Assembly (NCBI GenBank): GCA_945787735.1
Contig: CALZIQ010000020.1
Span: 1 to 37,985, forward strand
Direction: 5' to 3'
DNA length: 37,985 nucleotides
Source of the DNA: an uncultured Chromatiaceae bacterium
GTDB taxonomy: Bacteria; Pseudomonadota; Gammaproteobacteria; Tenderiales; Tenderiaceae
A program made the translations under genes and the position numbers. The notes under the pieces are model-generated. The model was not told the DNA's origin, did no database searches, and saw only the letters and a program-made list of their open reading frames with translations. Of the stretch, positions 8,357-16,623 are shown one piece after another (the first letter of the stretch is position 1; each line of letters starts with the position of its first letter).

Positions 8357-9934
8357 ATGTCCAGAAAATCCAAACTTCTTTCACCCGATGCACCGCTGCT
8401 GCATGCCAATCATAAACGGCCTGTGACACGGCGCGATTTTCTCGCCCAGGGTCTGGCGGCAGGTCTGGGTGTTGCCATGGGGCCGACCATTTTTAGTCTG
8501 TTTGCCAATCCGCGTACAGCGCAGGCAGCCTTGTCCAGTGATCTCGAAACGCTCAAAGGTAGCTGCGGCATTGCCTCACAGGGTGCTGGCAAGGTTCCAT
8601 TCATTTGTATCGATTTGGCCGGTGGCGCCAATATCAGTGGTTCGAATGTGCTGGTAGGACAGCAGGGAGGTCAGCTCGATTTTCTCAGCACGGCCGGCTA
8701 CAACAAGCTCGGCCTGCCGGGTGATATGATCCCGCCGATTGCGAACCCGGATACCGGCACGCGTGATTTCATCAATACCGAGCTGGGGATTGCGTTTCAT
8801 TCTGACAGTGCCTTTTTGCGTGGAATTATTGAAAAGACCTCGCCGGCCACCCGTACCAAAATCAACGGTGCAGTGATTCCGGCGCGTTCGGATAACGATA
8901 CCGGTAACAATCCTCACAATCCCATGTATGCCATTAACAAAGCCGGCGCTGATGGCGAACTGCTGACCCTGATCGGTTCGCGCAGCTCTGATTCTGGGGG
9001 TAATTCCATGGCCCCGGCCTCGATGATCGATGCGGCAGTGCGGCCAACCAAGATTGACCGCCCCAGCGATGTCACCGGCCTGGTAGACACCGGAAAACTT
9101 GTCGGGCTGCTGAGTCAGGATGATGCGGTGACGGTGTTGGAATCGATCCAGCGCATTAGCTCCAAGAAGCTCGACAAGGTGGTGACTGCCGACGCTGTAC
9201 TAAAGGACCTAATCAATTGTGGTTATGTGAAGGCGGCCGACTTGGTGGATCGCTATGGTGATCCAAGTACGCTAAATCCTGAGATTGATACCAACATCAT
9301 TGGTCCCATCTTCAGCCAAACTGAACTGGATGGCGATGGCGAATTTCGCAAGACCGCTTCGATCATGAAAATGGTGGTCAATGGTTTTGCCGGTGCGGGC
9401 ACCATTACCATGGGCGGCTTTGACTACCATACCGGTAACCGTGCTGCCGGTGAAATCCGCGACCTGCGTGCCGGCCGTTGCATGGGCGCCTGTCTGGAAT
9501 ATGCCGCCCGTACTGGAGTCCCGTTGATGCTATATGTCTTCAGTGATGGTTCGGTGGCTAGCAACGGCATGATCGATGATTCTGTCGAGGGGCGCGGCAA
9601 GGGCGTCTGGACTGGTGATAATTCCTCTACTGCGGCCTCATTCTTCCTGGTTTATAATCCCTCGGGCAGACCGAATCTGCTGGGTGCCAATGCTGATGAA
9701 CAGGCTCGACACCAGCAGATTGGCTATTTTCGTTCCGATGCGTCGGTTGAAACCGCGTCAAGTCCAGCGGCTAACAACGTTAACCTGCTTGTTGAAACAG
9801 TGGCGCTTAACTACATGGCCTTGCATGGTGAGCAGGGGAACTTTGCCTCGGTTTTTAATAGTAAAAGTCTGGGCAATAGTGCCTTGCTCGATGGATTGAC
9901 AGCTTTTGAGCCGATTGTGAGCGGAACGATCTGA
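8357..9934 (+). CDS. Tat-exported DUF1501-like protein
   Basis: This encodes 525 residues. A twin-arginine signal with TRRDFL (Arg25, Arg26) is followed by a hydrophobic stretch and cleavage near AQAA, predicting folded export through Tat. The motif GGFDYHT (353-359) resembles the GGWDTH motif of DUF1501 proteins, which have an alkaline-phosphatase-like fold. FSDGS (395-399) sits where those proteins usually have a SEFGRT-like motif, so the active-site region may be altered. The N-terminal PFICIDLAGGANISGS also parallels the start of the DUF1501 domain. In planctomycetes DUF1501 genes are typically paired with DUF1592/1588 cytochrome genes, and the same pairing is seen here two genes away. 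Assignment is by motif only; enzymatic activity is unknown. GAGGGTGA supports the start. Confidence 0.65.
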   Translation: MSRKSKLLSPDAPLLHANHKRPVTRRDFLAQGLAAGLGVAMGPTIFSLFANPRTAQAALSSDLETLKGSCGIASQGAGKVPFICIDLAGGANISGSNVLVGQQGGQLDFLSTAGYNKLGLPGDMIPPIANPDTGTRDFINTELGIAFHSDSAFLRGIIEKTSPATRTKINGAVIPARSDNDTGNNPHNPMYAINKAGADGELLTLIGSRSSDSGGNSMAPASMIDAAVRPTKIDRPSDVTGLVDTGKLVGLLSQDDAVTVLESIQRISSKKLDKVVTADAVLKDLINCGYVKAADLVDRYGDPSTLNPEIDTNIIGPIFSQTELDGDGEFRKTASIMKMVVNGFAGAGTITMGGFDYHTGNRAAGEIRDLRAGRCMGACLEYAARTGVPLMLYVFSDGSVASNGMIDDSVEGRGKGVWTGDNSSTAASFFLVYNPSGRPNLLGANADEQARHQQIGYFRSDASVETASSPAANNVNLLVETVALNYMALHGEQGNFASVFNSKSLGNSALLDGLTAFEPIVSGTI

Positions 9935-9973
9935 TTGCACTGCATTCTTGATTCTCGAGGCTGGGGTTTTGGT

Positions 9974-10507
9974 ATGACACGTGTTTTTACCTGTTTATTA
10001 TTGCTGCTATCTGCTGTGCTTTTGCAATCGCCAGTGCTTGCCGCTGAAACAGCAAACAAGTTCCAGAGCCTCGATGAACAGCTTGAGGCACTCAAAAAAG
10101 AAGTGATCAGCATTAATCGAGAATTGTTTACGCTCGAGGAAGAACTGCTGTTTCCCGCCAATACTCAGACCTTCTTTTTTCTCTCTATGGATGGTGATGT
10201 GCTTTTCTCGCTCGATTCGATTGAGCTGACTATCGACGGCAAGGTGGTGAGCAACTATCTCTATACCGAGCGCGAAATTGCTGCTCTCGCTAAAGGCGGG
10301 GTACAACGACTGCATATAGAAAATCTGAAAAAGGGTGAACATGAGGTGGTGGCCATCTTTATCGGCAAAGGCCCCAACGGGCGTGATTATCGCCGTGGCG
10401 CGAGTTTCAACTTTGACAAGGATTTCGAACCTAAATATATCGAACTGAAAATTGTCGAGTCTGCGGAAAAAATTCAGCCTGAGTTCGTGATCAAAGAGTG
10501 GGAATAG
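9974..10507 (+). CDS. Small periplasmic coiled-coil protein of unknown function
   Basis: I chose the ATG at 9974 (177 residues) because it gives a clean signal peptide, MTRVFTCLLLLLSAVLL, cleaved near LAAE; an in-frame TTG 39 bases upstream adds a tail with no signal character. After the signal, residues about 30-60 form a heptad-like helix rich in Leu, Glu and Lys (FQSLDEQLEALKKEVISINR). The rest looks like a beta-sandwich: a stretch beginning TFFFLSMDGDVLFSLDSIEL, a GEHEVVAIFIGKGPNGRDYR segment and a terminal strand. I do not recognise the family with certainty. Its place between the DUF1501-like gene and the TPR genes, six bases before the next start, suggests it links the exported haem proteins with the TPR scaffold. 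Confidence 0.75.
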   Translation: MTRVFTCLLLLLSAVLLQSPVLAAETANKFQSLDEQLEALKKEVISINRELFTLEEELLFPANTQTFFFLSMDGDVLFSLDSIELTIDGKVVSNYLYTEREIAALAKGGVQRLHIENLKKGEHEVVAIFIGKGPNGRDYRRGASFNFDKDFEPKYIELKIVESAEKIQPEFVIKEWE

Positions 10508-10513
10508 TCAATC

Positions 10514-12400
10514 ATGCCATTGGCGCGTTTTATCACTCTTTTTGTAGTTATTTCATCTTGTTTTATCGCCACATCGCTCAGGGCAGAACTGGAGCGTCTT
10601 AATAGCCCCTTTTATGGCGGGGTACTGTTTCAATTCAATCAACAAAAATATTTTTCCTCCATCATCGAATTGGAAAAGGGACTTAGCTCAGGACGGCTGG
10701 GCGAGGATATAACGCGCGCTGAGACCCTGTTGGGCAGTCTTTATCTCTCTTATGGTTTGCATCGACACGCCCAAACCATTTTTGAACGGGTGCTTGACAC
10801 TAGCGTGGATGAAAAATCACGCGACCTGGCCTGGTTTTATCTGAGCAAGATTCAATATCAGCGTGGGTTTTATCAACAGGCTAAGGTGCATCTGGAAAAA
10901 ATTACTGCGCCCCTGCCGAGTCAGTTTGAAGACGAGCGCTTGACCCTGAAGGCACTAGTTTTACTGCAGTCGAATGATCTAGAAGGTGCGATTGAACATC
11001 TGAATCAGGTCATCGATGATGAAGCTGACCTCAACTATAGTCGCTACAATCTGGCAGTTGCCATGTTAGGCAGTGGTAAACCAGATGCGGCCATGAATTT
11101 ATTAATTGAGGCTGCTGCACTTCCAAAACTGGACGCTGAATCCGCCGCCTTGATCGACCGGGTTAATATCGCTCTGGGATTTCATTATCTGCAGCAAGAG
11201 GAGTTTGCGCTGGCCAAAACCCGCTTCAGTCAGGTTGAATTGCACGGGCCATTTTCTACTCAGGCCTTGTTGGGACTGGGATGGTCAGCGTTTGGGTTGA
11301 ATGAGTTTGGTTCTGCTACGGCGGCCTGGCGTGAACTGGTTGCGCGTGATGCATCCGACCCTAGTGTCTTGGAAGGTTATCTGGCGCTGCCTTTTCTTTC
11401 TTATCAAGTTCAAAACTACAATGCTTCGTTGGCTGATTATCAAAAGGCCATTGCTGTCTATGAAAAGGAACTGGAGTGGTTAAATAAAGAGCTGGAGAGG
11501 GAGGATTTGTCTGACTGGATCGTGACACTGCTTGATCTTGACAGTCGGGATGAGATTGGTTGGCGTTGGCAGGGCGAGGTCTTGTCAGGTAGTTTGTTGA
11601 ACCCCTATATGCTCAATTTTTCCGCCAGCCATCGATTTCAGGAAATGCTAAAAAACTATCGCGACCTGCTCTTTATCGAAAAAAATCTGAACAAATGGCG
11701 CAACAGTCTCGATGTCTACAGTGACATAATCGATGTGAAGACAGCGGCCTACGCATCGCTCATGCCTAAGGCAAAACAGCGGCTGAATGATTTGTCTGAT
11801 CAGTCGACTGCCAAAACGATTGAAAGGCTAAGTTACAATATTCAAATGATTGAAGAAAATGAAAATGCGCTGGCGCTAGTCACCTCTTCAGAGCAGAAAA
11901 AGCTTGCACAGTTACGCAGCATTGATTACCGCCTGTCATATAATCTGCACGAATTCGAAGACAAACTGGACGAAATAAAACTGGTTGACCGTGCTGTAAA
12001 TCTTCAGGAAAAACATGCGCTGCTTGAAGGCGTGTTGAAGTGGGATGTAATGACAAGTTACAAACAACGAATCTGGCGGGTCAATAAAGAACTGGCAGAA
12101 CTAGAAAAAGAACGGGCCCGTTCACTCGAACTGAGCCGGGACATTCTGGCGGTAATGAAGGCGGTGCCGGAAAGTTTCGATGGGCATGCGCAGCGGCTGG
12201 CATCGATTGACACGCATTTGAACCAATCCTTATCACGAACTATGGGGCTGCGCATTCAACATGAGGCGTATTTACGAACGCTGATAAAGGATGAGTTACT
12301 TGCCATTAAAAATAGGATTGAGATCTATCGTTCCCAGGCATTGCTTTCGATCGCGCATATTTATGATATGAGCCAGAATCTCAACGAGGCGCAACAGTGA
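10514..12400 (+). CDS. Exported TPR protein with a long helical C-terminal half
   Basis: This encodes 628 residues. A signal peptide ends near LRAE (residue 25). Residues about 30-320 hold degenerate tetratricopeptide repeats (for example SLYLSYGLHRHAQTIFERVL, YFLSKIQ-type helices, LGLGWSAFGLNEFGSATAAW). From about residue 370 the chain is charged and strongly helical, with runs such as NKELAELEKERARSLELS that suggest coiled coil. No enzymatic motif is present. Its stop overlaps the GTG start of the next TPR gene by four bases (GTGA), so the two are translationally coupled and probably act together. Exported TPR proteins generally serve as scaffolds for multiprotein envelope complexes; the client here is unknown. 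Confidence 0.8.
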   Translation: MPLARFITLFVVISSCFIATSLRAELERLNSPFYGGVLFQFNQQKYFSSIIELEKGLSSGRLGEDITRAETLLGSLYLSYGLHRHAQTIFERVLDTSVDEKSRDLAWFYLSKIQYQRGFYQQAKVHLEKITAPLPSQFEDERLTLKALVLLQSNDLEGAIEHLNQVIDDEADLNYSRYNLAVAMLGSGKPDAAMNLLIEAAALPKLDAESAALIDRVNIALGFHYLQQEEFALAKTRFSQVELHGPFSTQALLGLGWSAFGLNEFGSATAAWRELVARDASDPSVLEGYLALPFLSYQVQNYNASLADYQKAIAVYEKELEWLNKELEREDLSDWIVTLLDLDSRDEIGWRWQGEVLSGSLLNPYMLNFSASHRFQEMLKNYRDLLFIEKNLNKWRNSLDVYSDIIDVKTAAYASLMPKAKQRLNDLSDQSTAKTIERLSYNIQMIEENENALALVTSSEQKKLAQLRSIDYRLSYNLHEFEDKLDEIKLVDRAVNLQEKHALLEGVLKWDVMTSYKQRIWRVNKELAELEKERARSLELSRDILAVMKAVPESFDGHAQRLASIDTHLNQSLSRTMGLRIQHEAYLRTLIKDELLAIKNRIEIYRSQALLSIAHIYDMSQNLNEAQQ

Positions 12401-15195
12401 GAGCAGCCTTTTTGGGAATTTCTATTTCCTGTCTTGTTGCCTGTAGTGGTTCTAAATATGGTGGCGAAACCCTATCGCAGCTCAAACCTGAAAAGATTGA
12501 AATAGGCCAGTCACAATCAGTTGATATCTCGGCCATCGAGACGATTGAATCCTATAGAAAATTAAGTGACTTTCCTGTCGACAATCCTTTTCGTCCCAAA
12601 GCCATGCATCGCTTGGCCGATTTGTTGTTGGACTACGGTGAAGAGCGCGAGGAACAGCTGCTTGATGCTAGCAAGATGGATGAGATTGGGGAATACGCTG
12701 AAGCTATCCAGATATATGAAGAGCTGTTGAATAGCTACCATGATTATCCCGCCATGGATCATGTGTTATATCAGCTTGCCCGTGCTTATAACAAAACCCC
12801 GGAGCTTGATAAGAGTGACCAGCTGTTGGGTCGACTGGTGAACGATTATCCAAGTAGTCAGTATGTTGGCGAGGCACAGTTCCGCTTGGGTGAATCCAAT
12901 TTTCTGCAGGGTAAGCTTGCTCAGGCACAACAGGCTTATCAGGCAGTACTTGATCAAGGGGCTACGGGTCCGTTTTATGAGCATGTCCTGTTGAAATACA
13001 GTTGGACGCTCTATAAACGTGATCAACCTGACGCGGCGCTAGCGTCTTTTTTCGCTCTCATCACCCTGAAACTTGCGTCTGCCGAATTCGACCGGCTTAG
13101 TGGTGAACCAACTAAGCTTGGCAAAGCTGATATGGAAATTGTTAATGACACTTTGCGTGGCATGACGTTGGTCTTTACACTGAAAAACAATACACAGGAG
13201 CTGTATGAATTTACTGACCGCTATGGTCACGCTCATTATAACCATCTGGTTTATCAACGCATAGCTGAACAATTTCATAAAGAAGAACGTTATCTGGAAG
13301 AAGCGCGTACATATCAGGCCTATATTGCCGCTAATCCAGACACATCTTATGCGGCTATCTTTCAGTTACGGTTGGTGGATAGTTTTCGCTTTAGCCGCGA
13401 TTACGAACGTGTAATCCAGGCCAAGCAGGATTTTCTCAACCATTTATGGCATCCGCAAACGGATCAACAAACCTATGGCGTGGCATATGATACCCATGTC
13501 TCGATGTTTGCCCGCGTGTTTTTAGATGATTTGAGCGAGTATTATCATTCACGTTATCAAAAGCACAAGGATGAGAGTGATTACCATAACGCCGTTGACT
13601 GGTATCAACGATATCTTGCTAATTTCATGGATTCATCAAACAGTATCGAAAAACATTTTTTGTTGGCAGAGCTGTTGTTTGAGCACAAAGATTTTCACGC
13701 TGCCGGAAATGCATATGAGCAGGTGGCATATCACTATCCGATACATGGGCGGGCGGCCGAGGCAGGCTACAGCGCTATTTTGAGTTATCAAAAACTGCTT
13801 GAAAGTGGTGTTGATACTGGCCAAGACGCCTGGCGTAAATTGCAGCGTGAAAGTGCGCTCAGATTTGCAGAGAAATTTCCCAAGGATCCGCGTGTGCCAA
13901 ACACAGTCATGGCGCTGGCTAAACAAGATTATGAACGTGGCGAAACAAAGAAAGCCAAGCAGTTGCTGGAAGCATTGCTCGCGGGAGTTCAGGTACTAGA
14001 TGAGGCAACTTCGTATTCCGCTTGGTTGATGCTAGGCCATATCGCACATCAGTCACAGGACTATCTGCTGGCCGAGCACGCGTTCCAGTCGGCGCGCAAG
14101 TTTGTTGCCACAGACACACCAGAGGCACTTGAGGCAGAAGAGTGGCAGGCAGTCTCTCTCTATAATCAGGCAGAGGCTTTGTTGGCTCAGGATAACAAGC
14201 GCGAGGCAGTAAATATGCTGCTTAGGGTTCCGGTAATTGCCCCCAATAGCCAAGTGGCTGCCCAAGCTAAATTTGATGCCGCGGCAGAATTGATCAGCCT
14301 TGAAGAATGGCAACAAGCGGGTAATCTGCTGGAACAGTTTCAGGGCAGCTATCCTGATCATGAGTTGCAGCCTGAGGTGCCGACTAAGCTGGCTTTTGTG
14401 TATATGAAGCAAGGCAGAACTGCTGATGCTGCCTACGCCTATGAAAAGATTGCTATACGCAGTCAGGACCCTGAAATCCAGCGCGAGGCTTTGCTTCAGG
14501 CGGCGCAGCTTTATCAGGCGTCCGATATGCACAACAAATCGATTCTAGTCTATAAGCGCTATTTGCAAAAGTATCCGGACCTAGCCCTGCAAACATTTGA
14601 AGTGCGTGCGCAGTTGGCCGAGATGTATGCGCAGCAAGGACAGCTTAATAATCGTGACTACTGGTATAAAGAGATCGTTAAACATGCAGCAGTGGGTGAG
14701 GCCAAACAGGATGATGCTATCCAGTACCTTGCCTCAAAAGCTTCATTCGTGCTGGCAGAAAGAAAGTATGCTGAATTTGAGGCGATTGAGTTGGTTGAGC
14801 CAGTCCGAGATAATTTAGCGCATAAACGAGCCAAAATGGAAAGTGCACTTGCCGCGTATCAAACTGCAGGTAGCTATGGCTATGCCGAATTCGTCACTGC
14901 CTCAACCCATCGTATTGGTGAAATCTATTATCATTTAAGTCAGGCGTTGTTCAATTCCAACCGCCCTGCCAATTTAGACGATGAAGAATTGGAGCAGTAT
15001 GAAATCATGCTGGAAGAGCAGGCTTATCCATTTGAAGAGAAAGCCATTGATATTCTCCAATCCAATATCACCCGCATCGGTGACGGAGTTTATAACAACT
15101 GGATTGATGAATCTTTTGCTGCACTGGCCAAGCTCTTGCCGGTGCAATATGCAAAGCAGGAACAGCCCAGCGAGGTGATAGATGCATTGCACTAG
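12397..15195 (+). CDS. Large TPR lipoprotein
   Basis: This encodes 932 residues and begins with GTG inside the previous stop. The lipobox is LVAC with Cys16 and Ser at +2, predicting outer-membrane anchoring on the periplasmic face. Almost the whole mature chain is made of tetratricopeptide-type helix pairs, including YVGEAQFRLGESNFLQGKLA, HFLLAELLFEHKDFHAAGNA and VPTKLAFVYMKQGRTADAAY, spaced at intervals of 34-40 residues with YP-type ends, like YbgF/BamD repeats. It may correspond to the long TPR proteins of myxobacterial gliding and related ExbB/TolQ loci, but I cannot align them here. Its 3' end overlaps the next gene by 14 bases. It probably works as an extended outer-membrane scaffold with its two TPR neighbours. 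Confidence 0.82.
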   Translation: MRAAFLGISISCLVACSGSKYGGETLSQLKPEKIEIGQSQSVDISAIETIESYRKLSDFPVDNPFRPKAMHRLADLLLDYGEEREEQLLDASKMDEIGEYAEAIQIYEELLNSYHDYPAMDHVLYQLARAYNKTPELDKSDQLLGRLVNDYPSSQYVGEAQFRLGESNFLQGKLAQAQQAYQAVLDQGATGPFYEHVLLKYSWTLYKRDQPDAALASFFALITLKLASAEFDRLSGEPTKLGKADMEIVNDTLRGMTLVFTLKNNTQELYEFTDRYGHAHYNHLVYQRIAEQFHKEERYLEEARTYQAYIAANPDTSYAAIFQLRLVDSFRFSRDYERVIQAKQDFLNHLWHPQTDQQTYGVAYDTHVSMFARVFLDDLSEYYHSRYQKHKDESDYHNAVDWYQRYLANFMDSSNSIEKHFLLAELLFEHKDFHAAGNAYEQVAYHYPIHGRAAEAGYSAILSYQKLLESGVDTGQDAWRKLQRESALRFAEKFPKDPRVPNTVMALAKQDYERGETKKAKQLLEALLAGVQVLDEATSYSAWLMLGHIAHQSQDYLLAEHAFQSARKFVATDTPEALEAEEWQAVSLYNQAEALLAQDNKREAVNMLLRVPVIAPNSQVAAQAKFDAAAELISLEEWQQAGNLLEQFQGSYPDHELQPEVPTKLAFVYMKQGRTADAAYAYEKIAIRSQDPEIQREALLQAAQLYQASDMHNKSILVYKRYLQKYPDLALQTFEVRAQLAEMYAQQGQLNNRDYWYKEIVKHAAVGEAKQDDAIQYLASKASFVLAERKYAEFEAIELVEPVRDNLAHKRAKMESALAAYQTAGSYGYAEFVTASTHRIGEIYYHLSQALFNSNRPANLDDEELEQYEIMLEEQAYPFEEKAIDILQSNITRIGDGVYNNWIDESFAALAKLLPVQYAKQEQPSEVIDALH

Positions 15196-15757
15196 GCTTT
15201 TGACTGCCGCATTATGGGTGCTAGTTTTGGTTGGCTGCGGCACGGCTCCGAAGCAGCAGTTGTATCCCGGTGCAGCCTTGGAGCAATACCGGCTAGCGCT
15301 TGGTGTAATGAAAGCGCAGCGCCTCGATGAGGCCATTAATCAATTCACACGAATCACCCAAGAATATCCTAGCCTGGCTGGGCCTTATGCCAACCTTGGT
15401 TTGTTATATCAAAAACAGGGGTTAAAAAAGGAAGCGGCCCATGCCTTTGATAAGGCTATCGCCCTGCAGCCTGAAAGCGCTCAGATTTATAATAATGCCG
15501 GGATTTTTTACCGCTCGGCAGGCCGCTTTGACGATGCAGAAGCGGCCTATTTGGCTGCGATTAAGAGAGCACCGCGTGAGGCAGAGCCGGCCTTAAATCT
15601 GGCCATTCTCTACGACATGTACCTTAACCGTTCTGCTGATGCAATCAAATACTATCAACTTTATCTTTCCTTAAGCGGTGACAAGGATAAAAATGTGGAG
15701 CTGTGGCTGGCGGATTTGGAAAGAAGATCTAAGCTTGTTGCTATTGATTCTGAATAA
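15182..15757 (+). CDS. Small TPR lipoprotein
   Basis: This encodes 191 residues. The lipobox is LVGC with Cys19 and Gly at +2, so outer-membrane sorting is expected. Three to four canonical TPR motifs occupy about residues 45-165; the clearest are PYANLGLLYQKQGLKKEAAH with FDKAIALQPES, and AQIYNNAGIFYRSAGRFDDA with YLAAIKRAPRE. This organisation recalls PilW/PilF-type and NlpI-type lipoproteins that assist assembly of outer-membrane complexes, but there are no pilus genes nearby. It is the last gene of the plus-strand operon. No hairpin terminator is evident in the 217 bases before mscL, so read-through is possible. Confidence 0.85.
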   Translation: MHCTRLLTAALWVLVLVGCGTAPKQQLYPGAALEQYRLALGVMKAQRLDEAINQFTRITQEYPSLAGPYANLGLLYQKQGLKKEAAHAFDKAIALQPESAQIYNNAGIFYRSAGRFDDAEAAYLAAIKRAPREAEPALNLAILYDMYLNRSADAIKYYQLYLSLSGDKDKNVELWLADLERRSKLVAIDSE

Positions 15758-15795
15758 GAATAGTGTGAATTTGTGTAAATACACGTCGTGACGCA

Positions 15796-15824
15796 TTGAT
15801 TCCTTGTGTTTTGGCACGTATAAA
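15796..15824 (+). promoter_or_regulatory. Candidate sigma-70 promoter for mscL
   Basis: TTGATT (15796-15801), a 17-base spacer and TATAAA (15819-15824) lie in the intergenic region 150 bases before the mscL ATG. Spacing is optimal and both boxes are close to consensus. The rest of 15758-15974 is AT-rich with no other clear signal. Confidence 0.55.
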
Positions 15825-15974
15825 TGACCCCGGCGATGTTGATTCAGAGCTTATTCCATGGCGAGAATTGTTAGATACAAGCCCTGTTAGACAGTAATAA
15901 TTTTGAATTAAGTTGTTGGCGATGTGGTGGGATATTGCACCTAAGTCAATTTGGAAAAATTGAGGAGAATAATA

Positions 15975-16418
15975 ATGTTGGAAGATTTTAAGAAATTTGC
16001 TTTGAAAGGTAATGTTGTTGACATGGCGGTCGGTATTATTATCGGCGCTGCCTTTGGCAAAATTGTCAGCTCCTTTGTTAAGGATGTTCTGATGCCCCCA
16101 ATTGGTATGTTGATGGGGAACATGGATTTCAGTCAATTGTTTGTCAATCTTAGCGACAAAACCTATGAGACTTTGGCGCTTGCTGAAGAGGCTGGTGCAC
16201 CAGTCATAAAGTATGGTGCGTTCATTAATACGGTGTTGGATTTTATTATTGTCGCATTTGCTATTTTCATGGCGATTAAAGTGATGAGCAACATGAAGAA
16301 GAAAGAAGAGGCGGCACCAGAAGCTGCACCAACGACTAAAAAATGTACCGAATGCTGCTCTGAAATTCCTATTGAGGCCAAGCGTTGTGCTCATTGTGCC
16401 TCGCCACAAGAAGTATAG
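15975..16418 (+). CDS. mscL: Large-conductance mechanosensitive channel MscL with C-terminal zinc ribbon
   Basis: The ATG at 15975 follows a strong ribosome site (TGAGGAG) and gives the canonical N-terminus [20 protein letters not shown]; upstream in-frame TTG codons are unlikely. The protein is 147 residues. TM1 (about 16-45, with [19 protein letters not shown]) forms the pore gate, and TM2 (about 85-108) follows the periplasmic loop. MscL pentamers open under membrane tension and release solutes during hypo-osmotic shock. Instead of the usual C-terminal helical bundle, the tail has CTECC (124-128) and RCAHC (137-141), a four-cysteine zinc-ribbon pattern. It is transcribed alone, with its own promoter candidate and terminator, facing nadB. 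Confidence 0.97.
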   Translation: MLEDFKKFALKGNVVDMAVGIIIGAAFGKIVSSFVKDVLMPPIGMLMGNMDFSQLFVNLSDKTYETLALAEEAGAPVIKYGAFINTVLDFIIVAFAIFMAIKVMSNMKKKEEAAPEAAPTTKKCTECCSEIPIEAKRCAHCASPQEV

Positions 16419-16473
16419 GCACTGAGCTTTCAAATCGGATATGTAGTCTTGACTGCCTATCCAAGCACCGACC

Positions 16474-16504
16474 ATGCCGGGGGGGATTCCTTCCGGCATT
16501 TTTA
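16474..16504 (+). terminator. Rho-independent terminator of mscL
   Basis: ATGCCGG (16474-16480) pairs with CCGGCAT (16493-16499), and the stem is followed by a run of T (16499-16503). It lies 56 bases after the mscL stop. Between it and the nadB stop I see nothing else convincing. Confidence 0.85.
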
Positions 16505-16623
16505 TAAATAATCCTAATCTTTATTTTTTATCTTTGCCAAAATTAAGATTGAGTTTCTCAGCGAAACAAAAGCCGCTGATACGTGCGACAGATATGGCCT
16601 CCAGCCTTCGCAGAGTAAATTAG

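Noticed and set aside
14053-14532. Open frame of 159 codons on the minus strand inside the large TPR gene
   Set aside because: There is no export signal, domain or promoter, and the plus-strand TPR repeats run through without a break.
15741-16499. Open frame of 252 codons on the minus strand across mscL
   Set aside because: It is antisense to mscL and its terminator, and the composition is not protein-like.
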